Counted from the first letter of the stretch, positions 43,015 through 53,500 are shown. The stretch: 64,000 nt of DNA from Xanthostigma xanthostigma (GCA_963575645.1 OY754473.1:1798001-1862000), one strand, 5' to 3'. Numbers and translations: made by a program. The notes: generated by a model not told the origin, from the letters alone.

Positions 43015-43731
43015 TCTATACTAATATATAAAGCAGAAGAGTTTGTTTGTTTGTTTGTTTGAACGCGCTAATCTCAGGAACTACTGGTTCGAATTGAAAA
43101 AAAAAATTTGTTGGATAGCCCATTTATCGAGGAAGGCTATATGCTATATAATATCACGCTACGACTAATAGGAGCGGAAAATCAATGAAAAATGTTGCAG
43201 AATATCAGTCAACATTTTTCACCATATACTTATATTCAGGTGAAATGCCTTAACTGAATATCCCAATATTAGCGCCGCACGTACCAGCTCGGTTAGCTCA
43301 GTCGGTAGAGTGCGCGACTCTTAAACTCAGGGTCGTGGGTTCGAGCCCCACATTGGTCGAATATGTTTTTAATGTTTTTTTTTTTATTTTCTACATTGCT
43401 TTCTTCTAAGGCTTACATTTCAATTTTTTAAAATTTTATTACGACTAATTAAAATTAAATATATCTAATTAATAGCTCATTTGAAAACTGTTACAACTAT
43501 AAGCACCTATATAAAAAAAATTTCTTACAGTGTTTTCAATTAAATATTTATTACTTAAAAAAAGTATAAATACTGCTTTTTAACGACAAAAACTTTTGAA
43601 CGGTAACGCCGATCATTATGAAGTTTGGACACAACATTCATCTCGGTAAACTAAGATGAATGTGCGTACTCATGTCCCTTCCTTCCCCATTCGTTCTTTT
43701 GCACCCGGGTGAAACCGGGCGGGACCACTAG
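43015..43731 (+). mobile_element. Non-autonomous Helitron with tRNA-Lys-like insert (H6)
   Basis: TCTATACTAATATATAAAGC at the 5' end, TTTG repeats, and 3' hairpin CACCCGGGTGAAACCGGG, spacer and CTAG before T. Nearly full-length. Confidence 0.85.
43287..43360 (+). tRNA. tRNA-Lys(CTT)-like sequence in Helitron H6 (pseudo-tRNA)
   Basis: GCTCGGTTAGCTCAGTCGGT, loop CTCTTAA and a perfect T-arm GTGGGTTCGAGCCCCAC. The acceptor stem pairs over five of seven positions only with wobbles, and the anticodon stem is broken. Confidence 0.6.
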
Positions 43732-43738
43732 TAATATA

Positions 43739-43965
43739 TATAAGATCAGAATCATATGAAAATGAGCTCAGATCTGAGTGTGTGTATTGTGCTGTGCAAT
43801 GTTACGTGACTCCTGAGCATGCATGATGACAGATCACACCTCTGCAGTCTGCACTCTTGTGTAGTGCGTACTGTCTAGTGTCGCTCTTTTGAACGACTCC
43901 CTCTGAGCGACTCTTTTTAGTGAGCGGAGCCAGCTCCCAATAAAGAGTCATGTGGATATAGCACT
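43739..43965. repeat. Family R repeat (R2)
   Basis: Matches 31178-31385 with an extra ~30 bases (ATGATGACAGATCACACC) in the middle; the GCGCACGGAGG segment present in R1 is missing. Confidence 0.6.
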
Positions 43966-44255
43966 ACTTCTAATAGGTTAAAGACGGTCCTGTCCGTGCG
44001 CTATGATAAATGCACGATCAATATTGAGATATGTGAGCCGTGCGAGCATATTCTAAATCAATGAATCGACGAGATGAGACATCGACGAGACGACGGCGGC
44101 GTTTGTTTATAAGAAAATGATCAATTTTTCGTTGCGACACGAATATCTAAGTCACGTTTTTCTCGAGTCATTATCGGTCGCACTTAAAAATCTTGTAGCG
44201 CAGTCGCACGATCCGTTGAAATATTGCAGTCTGCTGATTAGCGACAGTCGATAAA

Positions 44256-44366
44256 ATGGATCGTTTTGTTGCGTCAATTTTAATGGTCGTTATTGCATGC
44301 TCTCTGCACCTATTTAATCAATTATCCCAGGGTCGGAGTTTGGAGGACAAAAGCACAGTTGGCTAA
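44256..44366 (+). CDS. Possible first exon or short ORF with signal-peptide-like start
   Basis: ATG 44256 (context ATAAAATGG) opens 36 codons: MDRFVASILMVVIACSLHLF, then NQLSQGRSLEDKSTVG and TAA. The hydrophobic N-terminus looks like a signal peptide. The preceding 200 bases are GC-richer than the surroundings and free of repeats seen here, as in a 5' UTR or promoter. The only GT that could be a donor (ATCCCAGG/GTCGGA at about 44331) is weak, and no partner exon was found. It may equally be chance. Confidence 0.25.
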   Translation: MDRFVASILMVVIACSLHLFNQLSQGRSLEDKSTVG

Positions 44367-44486
44367 AATTTGGCACACAAATAGTTATTATGAAGGAGGT
44401 AGGCATCCGCTAAGAACAGATTTTTGAAAATGCAGCAGCTAAAAGGGTGTAACGGGGGTTCAAAATATGCGTGAGGGAATCATATA

Positions 44487-44757
44487 ATTAGTCAGACTTC
44501 CCGTCGGCAAAAATTTTACTGACAAATACTCTCCCCAAACTTTGTATATGGCTTCATTAGGCCTAGTCTGACACCTATTTTCTCTATGACTTTTTTTGAA
44601 TTTTCCGAAAGATGTCGTTTTGACGACATGTAAAAAATTTATAGATACTGTTTGTTTTTTAATTGGATAGCTTAAAAACTTTAACCAAAACGCTAAAATA
44701 ATGTTCTCTGACAAATAACATGAACCATTTAAAATGTCTGACACTTCAAATACACCT
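44487..44757 (-). repeat. Family Y element fragment (Y3)
   Basis: GTCAGACTTCCCGTCGGCAA through CCGAAAGATGTCGTTTTGAC to AATGTCTGACACTTC, matching Y1 and Y2 in reverse; the other arm is missing. Confidence 0.7.
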
Positions 44758-44959
44758 CTGCCTACAAGATAAAAATGCGCAGGGTTACTCCTGCCAACAA
44801 ATAAATAAATACGTGTTTCATGCTTTTTCAAAAACAACCCCTTCAGTAAATAGGTCTAAAAATCAACGTGGATGTCATTTTCAAGGTTTGTTAAGATGTT
44901 AATCAATTTTGAAATTTTTAGAGGGGGTCTACGTCGAGAAAGGAGGTACTATGCCAAAT

Positions 44960-45004
44960 AATGGGCATGCATCTATGTTTCGTCTCAGTCGCGGGTAACG
45001 GCTA
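44960..45004 (+). repeat. Helitron 3'-end fragment
   Basis: GTCTCAGTCGCGGGTAACGG then CTAG before T resembles the 3' end of H5. Only about 45 bases remain. Confidence 0.45.
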
Positions 45005-45513
45005 GTTAATTATAAATTCCCAATACTAAACATACAATTGAAAGTAAAAAAATCAAAATGACCCTATTTATTAATTTCTATATATATTATGTCAGTCATA
45101 AAATACGTGCAATGTAGAGAATGGCAAAATCGTAAAATTCTCAATGATGGCAGATTGCTTCAGTTTGTTAATCAATAAACAATTGACGGTGTTCATTAAT
45201 TACCGGCCTTGATAAATCATCAATCAAAATTGTTTTATGTTTGTTCAGCGTCCGCATTTTTCTTGAAACATATTTAAATGTTAATCGAATCAGGATAATT
45301 GATGGACCAATAAATATATCTACCGATTCGCGGCATGACGCAATTAAGACCACCGCGTTATTGCAGCCTGGGTCGACTATGTGTGCACACTGCACACCAA
45401 CAAGCCGAACGATTTTGTACGATGGAAACGAGGGCATACGTAGGATTTTGTTCAGGTGGGTCAAGATTCATGAGAGTAAAACATGGAAATCCGGTGACCA
45501 TATTGCAATCAGG

Positions 45514-45840
45514 TATAGTACGCGCCACGGATCTAAAAGGTTCGGAAGTTAATCACAAACAGCGTCGCAAAGGTACATTTTAGAGCCGTTGAAACTCCCA
45601 CAACCTCCCAGCTACCTGCTCGGAACGTGCGCTCGTCGGTGATTGGCCGTGATCGCTCGTTGCCTTTGTCACTTGTCGCTTTCCTGCTTTAAAGTACAGT
45701 CGAGTACGCCATTGTCAAGTTGTTATTGTTATTTTAGTTTTGTTAAGTTGCGAGTTTGTAGTTTTTCAACAGACTGTAAAGCGCAAGCCCGCATTCGCAT
45801 CTAACTTCCGAGCCTTTTAGATTCGTGGCACGTATTATAT
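45514..45840 (+). repeat. Family X MITE (X4)
   Basis: Full copy: TATAGTACGCGCCACGG to GTGGCACGTATTATAT. It abuts the first unit of the 1.19-kb tandem duplication. Confidence 0.85.
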
Positions 45841-47026
45841 CATAGGGTATTTGATACTATAAAAAAGTGGCCAAGTGCCAGTCAAACTCGCGCACCAAGG
45901 GTTCCGTACCAGCCCCGGATCTACGATTTTTTCGAACCGGGGCAGAAACTTGATAATAGCGCCCCCTCTCTCCCCGGTTTGAGATAAATTACTTAAAAAA
46001 AACTCACAAATATATATACCTAATGGTTGGGTGTGGTTTTCGACCATATATAATATTCTGATTTTGATGCCCCCTGAAACTGCCACCCGGTTCCCCATGT
46101 CATGGACCTGTACGACCAGCACAAGAAGGACAAGCAAAGCCCGTTCGTGACGGTATCCAAGATTTTTTAACAGAGCAGCGTACATTATACCAGCAACGAC
46201 CAACAGTCCGTCGCCTGTGCAGCCGTACTGGACCTATCTGGTGTGCTATAGTATTGTGTCGTTTTTTATTAATTAATTTTCACTAATAGGGTGAACCCAA
46301 AATCTCTTTCATTTCCTGGTTTCTTCATCTTCCTCCTCTTCACACATGCGTCGTCAAAATAAAAAAATTCCACCGAACTACATGTTGCAGATTCATTATT
46401 TGAAAACAGCACGGCCGTGCTTGCTGGTCCGTGCCGGATAGTGTGCGCGGTCTTTAAGTTCTTTAGACTCAATATTAAAATCAATTAACAATAAGTCGAT
46501 CGGCCTTGATACAGATATCGGGCTATTATTATTAACATCCGGAAAAAAATTACATGCATTGCATACGGCTTACGTCTAATTAAAACCGTGTTAAAAAAAA
46601 TAACATCGTTAATGACAATGTAATTATTACAAAACTGAACATGACTGTGTAATAATCAAAGATGACGACAGATACTTGGCTACCTGTGCTGATTCGCGTA
46701 TAATACGCGCCACGGATCTAAAAAGTTCGCAAGTTAGTCACAAACAGCGTCGCAAAGGCCCATTTTAGAGCCGTTGATACTCCCACCACCTCCCAGCTAC
46801 CTGCACGGAACGTGCGCTCGTCGGTGATTGGCCGTGATCGCTCGTTGCCTTTGTCACTTGTCGCTTTCCTGCTTTAAGGTACAGTCGAGTACGCTATTGT
46901 CAAGTCGTTATTGTTATTTTAGTTTTGTTGAGTCGCGAGTTTGTAGTTTTTCAACAGACTGTACAAGCGCAAGCCCGCATTCGCATCTAACTTCCGAACC
47001 TTTTAGATTCGTGGCACGTATTATAT
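45841..47026 (+). repeat. Tandem duplication, unit 1 (family P part plus X5)
   Basis: Unit 1 starts CATAGGGTATTTGATACTAT, continues with a family P end (CAAGTGCCAGTCAAACTCGC, then AAGGGTTCCGTACCAG) and unique-looking sequence, and ends with X5 (46699-47026). Unit 2 follows directly, offset about 1186-1191 bases, with only scattered differences. Confidence 0.85.
46699..47026 (+). repeat. Family X MITE (X5)
   Basis: TATAATACGCGCCACGGATC to GTGGCACGTATTATAT, full interior. It forms the joint between the duplicated units. Confidence 0.85.
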
Positions 47027-48217
47027 CATAGGGTATTTGATACTATAAAAAAGTGGCCAAGTGCCAGTCGAACTCGCGCACCAAGGGTTCCGTACCAGCC
47101 CCGGATCTACGATTTTTTCGAACCGGGGCAGAAACTTGATAATAGCGCCCCCTCTCTCCCCGGTTTGAGATAAATTACTTAAAAAAACTCACAAATATAT
47201 ATACCTAATGGTTGGGTGTGGTTTTCGACCATATATAATATTCTGATTTTGGTGCCCCCTGAAACAGCCACCCGGTTCCCCCTCCCCATGTCATGGACCT
47301 GTACGACCAACACAAGAAGGACTAGCAAAGCCCGTTCGTAACGGTATCCAAGATTTTTTAACAGAGCAGCGTATACATTATACCAGCAACGACCAACAGT
47401 CCGTCGCCTGTGCAGCCGTACTGGACCTATCTGGTGTGCTATAGTATTGTGTCGTTTTTTAATAATTAATTTTCACTAATAGGGTGAACCCAAAATCTCT
47501 TTCTTTTCCTGGTTTCTTCATCTTCCTCCTCTTCACACATGCGTCGTCAAAAAAAAATTACACCGGACTACATGTTGCAGATTCATTATTTGAAAACAGC
47601 ACGGCCGTGCTTGCTGGTCCGTGCCGGATAGTGTGCGCGGTCTTTAAGTTCTTTAGTCTCAATATTAAAATCAATTAACAATAAGTCGATCGGCCTTGAT
47701 ACAGATATCGGGCTATTATTATTAACATCCGGAAAAAAATTACAAGCATTGCATACGGCTTACGTCTAATTAAAACCGTGTTAAAAAAGAATAACATCGT
47801 TAATGACAATGTAATTATTACAAAACTGAACATGACTGTGTAATAATCAAAGATGACGACAGATACTTGGCTACCTGTGCTGATTCGCGTATAATACGCG
47901 CCTCGGATCTAAAAGGTTCGAAAGTTAGTCACAAACAGCGTCGCAAAGGCCCATTTTAGAGCCGTTGATACTCCCACCACCTCCCAGCTACCTGCACGGA
48001 ACGTGCGCTCGTCGGTGATTGGCCGTGATCGCTCGTTGCCTTTGTCACTTGTCGCTTTACTGCTTTAAGGTACAGTCGAGTACGCTATTGTCAAGTCGTT
48101 ATTGTTATTTTAGTTTTGTTGAGCCGCGAGTTTGTAGTTTTTCAACAGACTGTACAAGCGCAAGCCAGCATTCGCGACTAACTTCCGAGCCTTTTAGATT
48201 CGTGGCGCGTATTGTAC
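47027..48217 (+). repeat. Tandem duplication, unit 2 (ending in X6)
   Basis: Repeats unit 1 almost base for base, including GACGACAGATACTTGGCTAC and CCATATATAATATTCTGATT; small differences include an extra CCCCTC near 47281. It ends with X6 (47890-48217). Confidence 0.85.
47890..48217 (+). repeat. Family X MITE (X6)
   Basis: TATAATACGCGCCTCGGATC to CGTGGCGCGTATTGTAC. The segment after CAAGCCAGCATTCG is joined directly to CGACTAACTTCC, a small difference from X5. Confidence 0.8.
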
Positions 48218-48339
48218 CCTGAATCACAGCGAGAGCTGCAGAAGACAATGAAGGAAAAAACTAGTCGAGTGCGCTAAGGCCACTGCAAACGAGGCTGGAT
48301 TTGAATTCTTTTGATTCTTTCAAAAATATTCAATCATTG

Positions 48340-48560
48340 TGCATTCTATATTAAATATTAAATAACTAATACTAATAATTTTTATATTTTTTAGATTTTT
48401 CTGAAGAAGATTCAAATCCGAATCGAAACGTCATCTTATGTTATATTGATTTGTTTCTTTTTTATTTTTTGTCAATATATTGATCTGAGAAAAATTGGTC
48501 GACAATTTTATTTATTTGAAGAGTTCTATTCAGACGTTAATCAAAGATTTTAAAAAGCAT
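48340..48560 (+). repeat. Family G repeat (fourth copy)
   Basis: TTTCTGAAGAAGATTCAAAT, CCGAATCGAAACGTCA, then AATTGGTCGACAATTTTATT and AGACGTTAATCAAAGATTT. One arm only. Confidence 0.6.
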
Positions 48561-48576
48561 AGATTTTAATGAAAAA

Positions 48577-48929
48577 ATTGAATTTTACAATCATGCTCCC
48601 ATTGAAAATTTGGCTGTCTATAAAATCGGACCTTAGGCATTTTTATACAATTAATAGAAAAAAGTTTCAAAACTTTAAAACTAGAAAAATTGAACTAATT
48701 GAAAAAATGTTTTTTTTCGTTTTCATTTTCAAAAATAATAAACTTTTATACTTCTAAAGACAGTTTTAAATCAGTAAATAAAATTTTTGAGAACATGACA
48801 AAAAGAAAAAAAAAATGTTGACACGGTTTAGTGAAGTACATTTCATTTCTGAGTGGTGCTTCTTGGTGCCCCCTGAGACGTGATGCCCTAAGCAATTGCT
48901 TAATTTGCTTATAGGTTAATCCGGCACTG
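48577..48929. repeat. CAGTGCCGG-family hAT-like element, partial second copy
   Basis: Aligns with 872-1239: TTGAATTTTACAATCATG, AAAAAGTTTCAAAACTTTAA, GGTGCCCCCTGAGACGTGAT and the end GGTTAATCCGGCACTG. The left end is missing. Confidence 0.65.
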
Positions 48930-49030
48930 CTGAAGATGAATATATATTTTTCGAAACGTTGACCACAAGCGATACTTTGGTAAAGCTTATTTTTCAATTT
49001 TTTCTCACCCAAATAAATCTCCTTCAATAT
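48930..49030 (+). repeat. Single arm of the 25658-25834 palindrome
   Basis: CTGAAGATGAATATATATTT, TCGAAACGTTGACCACAAGC, AAATAAATCTCCTTCAATAT. It again shows CTGANGA, an AT stem and CGAAACGTT. Confidence 0.6.
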
Positions 49031-49878
49031 ATAAATTTTACTTAAATCAGTTAAGCAGTTTTTTCTAACTTAGTAATAAAAAAATATTAAGGAATCCCCT
49101 AAAAAGTAAAAATAAAAATACTTAAAAAAATTAAACCTCCTTTAAAAAAGGACACTAAAAAGAGTAAAATAATAAAGTTAAGGTCGGCGCCAATGTTAAA
49201 CTATCACTTATAAATGGAAGTTATTTAAATTATTAACTTTATTGTTTTACGCTTTTAAGTGGTCTTTTTTGTAAAAGGCTCAATTTTTTTAAAAACAATT
49301 TTTCTGAAGTCTCGTAGCTAAAATGATTTCTCAAAATATTTCTTTTTAATTTATTAAATTGCATTACCTTATAAGAAAAGACCCGCTAATTAAATTCCAA
49401 AGCCAAATATAAAACTCACCATTTTAGAAATTAAGAAGCCACTAATGTCACAACGTAATTATTACAATTTCAGTCCGGTATAACACAAAACACCATAACA
49501 ATTTTCTCACAACGTTGTTATCGTCCACATAACAAAAGCCCAGCGCACTGTATTGACAAAACAAATGATACTCGCGCCACAGAACATCTGAAGACAGCAT
49601 CTCTTGTGAGAGCGCAGCCCCACTACACCGGCGGGGCGCTCATTGACGCTTGGGACGACTGCAATTTAGGGAATGTTTTTAAGGCCGCTGCACACAAGGT
49701 TAGTTTTGCCGCTAGGATCACTACTATGGGACTTGTGTTGACCGGCGGGCTGGCTACGAGGATGGAAATGACGTCACTGCGGGCTCGCCTGCCAGATCAC
49801 AAGATGGATTTCAAAATTAGAACCGGGCCCATTTTTCGTGCCATTTTGTCTGCTTGTTTTGAGCAAGAACCAATCAGG
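49031..49878. other. No gene recognised
   Basis: AT-rich to 49490, then GC-richer DNA (CTACACCGGCGGGGCGCTCA; GACCGGCGGGCTGGCTACGA) containing an open frame of 93 codons with no recognised domain. Confidence 0.3.
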
Positions 49879-50104
49879 TTATAGTATTTTGTCACGTGTG
49901 CGACATGGACAAACGAGCACTGTGCCATAGTGTGTTCTGTTCAGATACAATAAAAGTCCACTTTTGTTAACATTCGAACTATAGCCAAACCCATCTACAA
50001 AGCTAGCATCCTGTGAAGCGAACTCATAAAAGTCATCGCGAAAACCAGCGCGACAGCACGCTTGAAATACAGCAGCCAAATCTAACAAGGAAACAAAGCG
50101 CCAT
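49879..50104 (-). other. Unrecognised ORF relic beside a Harbinger-like element
   Basis: The minus-strand frame reads KWRFVSLLDLAAVFQACCRA, then FRDDFYEFASQDASFVDGFG; composition looks protein-like. It ends at the TTA target site of the 50108 element. Possibly an exon or transposase remnant; no family assigned. Confidence 0.25.
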
Positions 50105-50251
50105 TTAGGCCTAGCACACATGAAGAGCGTTCAACGCGTGTTGGCCCAACGCGCGTTTACAATTTCTATATAATTGTATATAACTGTTTACATGATAACG
50201 CGCGTTCAACGCGCCACCAACGCGCGTTATCATGTAAACAGTTATATATAA

Positions 50252-50767
50252 TTCCTTTGCCTTACTGAGCATTGGCTAAAAAGTGATGAATATAGCACTG
50301 TTAAGTTTAATAATTTTTATATCGGCGCGTCTTATAGTCGAAGTTCGCATATCCATGGAGGTGTTCTAATTCTTGCCGACTCCAGTATTGACACAAATGT
50401 GATTGATTTATCAAATGAATGTGAAGAAATGGTGTTTGAAATGTGTGGTCTTTCTTTTAAAAATAACAATATTAATACTGTTTTATTATGTGTATATCGT
50501 AGCCCTACATCTGATTTTAATCTTTTTTTGCAAAAATTAGACAATGTCTTATCAAAGTGGTTAAAACCAAACATGACTATATTTTTAAATGGGGATTTTA
50601 ATTTGGACTTTTCAACAAATAGTTTAAACTTACAAAACTTCATTGAACTTATGTACTCATATAACTGTCACTACACAATATCAGATCCTACCAGGGTTAC
50701 TGAAAATTCGAGCAAATGTATAGATAACATAATTACAAATTGTCAACAATTGAAGCCTGTGTATTAA
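50252..50767 (+). CDS. LINE AP-endonuclease domain (partial)
   Basis: The frame enters at CLTEHWL (the conserved ETWL-type motif), continues HIHGGVLILADSSI, VLLCVYRSPTSD and the catalytic region LNGDFNLDF, then SKCIDNIITN. The first third of the domain is missing. A -1 shift near 50740 breaks it from the RT frame, where SDHYGTQI (the terminal endonuclease motif) is read. Confidence 0.85.
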   Translation, partial: FLCLTEHWLKSDEYSTVKFNNFYIGASYSRSSHIHGGVLILADSSIDTNVIDLSNECEEMVFEMCGLSFKNNNINTVLLCVYRSPTSDFNLFLQKLDNVLSKWLKPNMTIFLNGDFNLDFSTNSLNLQNFIELMYSYNCHYTISDPTRVTENSSKCIDNIITNCQQLKPVY

Positions 50768-52512
50768 AGTGTAATATATCTGACCACTACGGCACTCAAA
50801 TAATTTTTGAGGATTTAATGATTAATGATACTACTTCTCCTGTATATAAAAGATCTTTTTCTGAATCTAATATCAACTATTTTTGCCATTTATTACAACA
50901 TGAATCTTGGTCTAATGTTTTTATGTCCGATGATGTTAATGTAAGTTTAAGCAATTTTTTAAATACTTTTCAATTTTATTTTAATTCTGCATTTCCCAGT
51001 AAAAAAATTACAAATAGGAAAAAAGGTCCAAAATGGATATCTTCGGTAATTACATATCATAAAGAAAAATTGATGGATTTATTTCATTTGTCAAAAAGTG
51101 ACAATAAGTTTAGAAACCAATATACGTTATATAAAAAATTCTACGAAGAGTTGTTGCGAAATTCGAAGCAAAGTACATTTGAAAATTATGTTAATTCTAG
51201 CAAAAATAAAGGTAAGGCATTATGGAAGGCTATTAATTCCGAATTTAGCTTTAAAACTACACATTCTAATAAGCTAACAATAAAGATAGACGATTTTGAA
51301 ACATGTGATTCAGTTACGGTTAGTAATGAATTCAATAATTATTTTTGCAATTCAATTGAGAATATATGTTCTACTATCAATAGAAATAACAATTACAAAA
51401 ATGTCATAAACAACAATTTTTCAAACAGTGTCTTCTTGTCCCCAGCACACGAAAAGGAAATGGAATTAATTATTTCTGACATGAAAAATTCGGGTTCTAG
51501 TGGAACAGATGAAGTTAACAGCATAATCTTAAAAAGAGCATACCGTTTCATTCTGTCACCGTTTATATATATAATTAATTTGTCGTTTAAAAATGGTGTT
51601 TTTCCCAGTGTCCTAAAGGAGTCAAAGGTAATACCAATTCATAAAGGTGGAGATAAAACCAGTATGGCCAACTATAGACCTGTTTCGATACCGTCAGTTT
51701 TTTCAAAAATTCTGGAACATGCCTACCTTAAACGTGCTATGTCTTTTCTTGACAGTAATAAAATTATCACCAAATGTCAACATGGTTTTTGTAAATCTAG
51801 ATCAACCGAAACAGCGATATATCGATTTATAAATAGAATTTCAGAGCAGTTAAATAAAAAACTTCACTGCGCAGCAATATTTTGCGACTTTTCTAAAGCG
51901 TTTGATCTTGTGGATCATGAAATACTATTAGACAAATTAGAAAAGTATGGTTTCAGAGGAGAGAGTCATTCATGGATTGCGTCATATTTAAGTGATAGGT
52001 CACAGAGAGTATATGTATGTGATCATTATTCTGATCCTAAAGCAGTATACACGGGTGTTCCCCAAGGATCGGTATTGGGACCAGTTTTATTTCTGCTTTA
52101 CATAAATGATATTCCAAATTGCATTAAATCAGCTACTGAAGTAATAATCTATGCTGACGATACTACTATCTTACTTACAGCCCCCACTGTGGAAAAACTT
52201 CAACAAAATGCATCTTTCGCTTTAGCAGACATAAAAATGTGGTGCGAAAATAACAAATTAATTTTAAATGAAGGAAAAACCAAATTCATGCGTTTCAAAA
52301 CTACGCAATCTAGAAATGACTCTGCCGTCGGAATCTCTACAAACGGTCACCTAATAAAAAATATCGATGCTACTAAATTTCTAGGAATTACTATCCAGTA
52401 CGCTTTAAAATGGGATTGTCATAATACAAATATATGCAAAAAACTGTCTCGATATGTGTATGTCATGAGAAAAGCTCAACATTCATTTTCCAATAAAGAT
52501 ATTTTAAAGTAG
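50740..52512 (+). CDS. LINE reverse transcriptase ORF (ends at a premature TAG)
   Basis: The frame carries the end of the endonuclease (SDHYGTQI), then RT: SGSSGTDEVNSIILKRAY, VIPIHKGGDKTSMANYRPVS, IFCDFSKAFDLVDHEIL, GVPQGSVLGPVLFLLYINDI, and the catalytic YADD at 52150-52161 followed by TTILL; then NKLILNEGKTKFMRF and TKFLGITI. Target-primed reverse transcription would use this enzyme. It stops at TAG 52510-52512, but the same frame continues in the next segment. Confidence 0.9.
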   Translation: MSTIEACVLKCNISDHYGTQIIFEDLMINDTTSPVYKRSFSESNINYFCHLLQHESWSNVFMSDDVNVSLSNFLNTFQFYFNSAFPSKKITNRKKGPKWISSVITYHKEKLMDLFHLSKSDNKFRNQYTLYKKFYEELLRNSKQSTFENYVNSSKNKGKALWKAINSEFSFKTTHSNKLTIKIDDFETCDSVTVSNEFNNYFCNSIENICSTINRNNNYKNVINNNFSNSVFLSPAHEKEMELIISDMKNSGSSGTDEVNSIILKRAYRFILSPFIYIINLSFKNGVFPSVLKESKVIPIHKGGDKTSMANYRPVSIPSVFSKILEHAYLKRAMSFLDSNKIITKCQHGFCKSRSTETAIYRFINRISEQLNKKLHCAAIFCDFSKAFDLVDHEILLDKLEKYGFRGESHSWIASYLSDRSQRVYVCDHYSDPKAVYTGVPQGSVLGPVLFLLYINDIPNCIKSATEVIIYADDTTILLTAPTVEKLQQNASFALADIKMWCENNKLILNEGKTKFMRFKTTQSRNDSAVGISTNGHLIKNIDATKFLGITIQYALKWDCHNTNICKKLSRYVYVMRKAQHSFSNKDILK

Positions 52513-52980
52513 ATTTATTATGGTCATGTCTATCCTCTGTTAAGGTATGGTATTGTTGTATGGGGATATAACGCTTCTTCTACACGGATTTTTATTAAAC
52601 AGAAGGCCATTATACGTGCAATGTTCAAAATAAAAAAATATGACTCTTGTAAACAATTTTTTGTCAGAGAAAAAATTATGACAATACCTTGCATCTTTAT
52701 TTTCCATGCGTTAATTTATGCACACCATAACAAATCCAATTATTCTTTAGCAGAGGATGGTCATGATCATGATACTCGTCTTAAAAATTACATAAAATTA
52801 CCTATGGCAAGTATTGATATTTTCAAGTTTTGCCCACTGAATTTTGCAGCAGCTCTTTATAATAAACTACCTGTGAGTTTTAAAATTAATGAAATAAAGG
52901 TTTTTAAGAAAAAGATAAAGAATTTTTTACTGGAAAATGCATTTTATAATGTAAATGAATTCATAGATTATTTTAAATAA
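52513..52980 (+). CDS. LINE C-terminal region, continuing after the stop
   Basis: Same frame as the RT: IYYGHVYPLLRYGIVVWG, the typical post-RT motif of Jockey/CR1-type elements, then KQFFVREKIMTIPCIFIFHA and FKKKIKNFLLENAFYN before TAA. A single nonsense mutation therefore separates two otherwise open stretches. Confidence 0.8.
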   Translation: MYYGHVYPLLRYGIVVWGYNASSTRIFIKQKAIIRAMFKIKKYDSCKQFFVREKIMTIPCIFIFHALIYAHHNKSNYSLAEDGHDHDTRLKNYIKLPMASIDIFKFCPLNFAAALYNKLPVSFKINEIKVFKKKIKNFLLENAFYNVNEFIDYFK

Positions 52981-53134
52981 TATTTTTGTTTTCCAAAATT
53001 TTTTGACGTGTCACATAGATCATTTGTAATCTCTACTGACAATAAATGCTATCTTATCTATCTTATCTTATAGAAACTGTAAACGCGCGTTTGGCTAACG
53101 CGCGTTGAACGCCTCTCATATAAACTAGGCCTTA

Positions 53135-53500
53135 GTCTCTGTAAAAAATCGCGGCACTTAATTCTAGTCCCGGAGCCGGCCGTCGTATTTCTATAACAAA
53201 CCAAAAAGTAAAGAAGGTGAGCTCACTGTAGGGTCGAACAAAAAAGTCTTTTGGCACGAATCCCTATAAAATTGATGTTTTTCGTGTCTGATGCATAGCG
53301 GTAGTAAAACGTCCCCTTTTCGAACTAGTGCGTAAAGGAAAACAAAAGTTTAGCGATTTTATATACCAATTCAATTGTCGTATCTTTGTCAGTTGTGATT
53401 TAAATCCGTATGAGCGACAGAGAAGCAAAGTAGACTTTGTCTTCGTAAACAATCCAAATTTCCAGTAGGACCGAACTGTCAGATATATAAATATATTATA
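53135..53500. other. No gene seen
   Basis: Moderately GC-rich start (CTAGTCCCGGAGCCGGCCGT), then mixed sequence. No repeat partner or ORF noted. Confidence 0.4.

Larger units (their letters stand above)
50252..53071 (+). mobile_element. Non-LTR retrotransposon (Jockey/CR1-like), 5'-truncated
   Basis: The coding order is endonuclease, reverse transcriptase, C-terminal region; the 5' end is cut inside the endonuclease. The 3' end has AATAAA (53040) and a short ATCTT-type tandem tail (53050-53071). Clade assignment is by protein pattern only. Confidence 0.85.
50108..53131. mobile_element. Harbinger-like foldback element interrupted by a non-LTR retrotransposon
   Basis: Inverted ends GGCCTAGCACACATGA and ATATAAACTAGGCC, with inner matching blocks GCGTTCAACGCG and CGCGCGTTTACA, flanked by TTA on both sides (50105-50107 and 53132-53134), the 3-bp target of PIF/Harbinger elements. 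The native interior (50172-50250) is itself palindromic. The LINE occupies most of the length. Confidence 0.65.

Noticed and set aside
45835..46203. 122-codon minus-strand frame in the tandem duplication
   Set aside because: It overlaps the family P end and is not maintained as an equal frame in the second unit.
46828..48222. Repeated 67-codon frames starting MAVIARCLCHLSL
   Set aside because: They are reading frames of the X MITE interior and recur wherever X does; there is no coding conservation beyond DNA identity.
48700..49027. CRISPR-like or phage-like repeats
   Set aside because: No regularly spaced direct repeats; the window is clearly eukaryotic.
49606..49884. 93-codon plus-strand frame in GC-rich DNA
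   Set aside because: No recognised domain, no signal peptide, and no splice partner; composition alone is not enough to call a gene.
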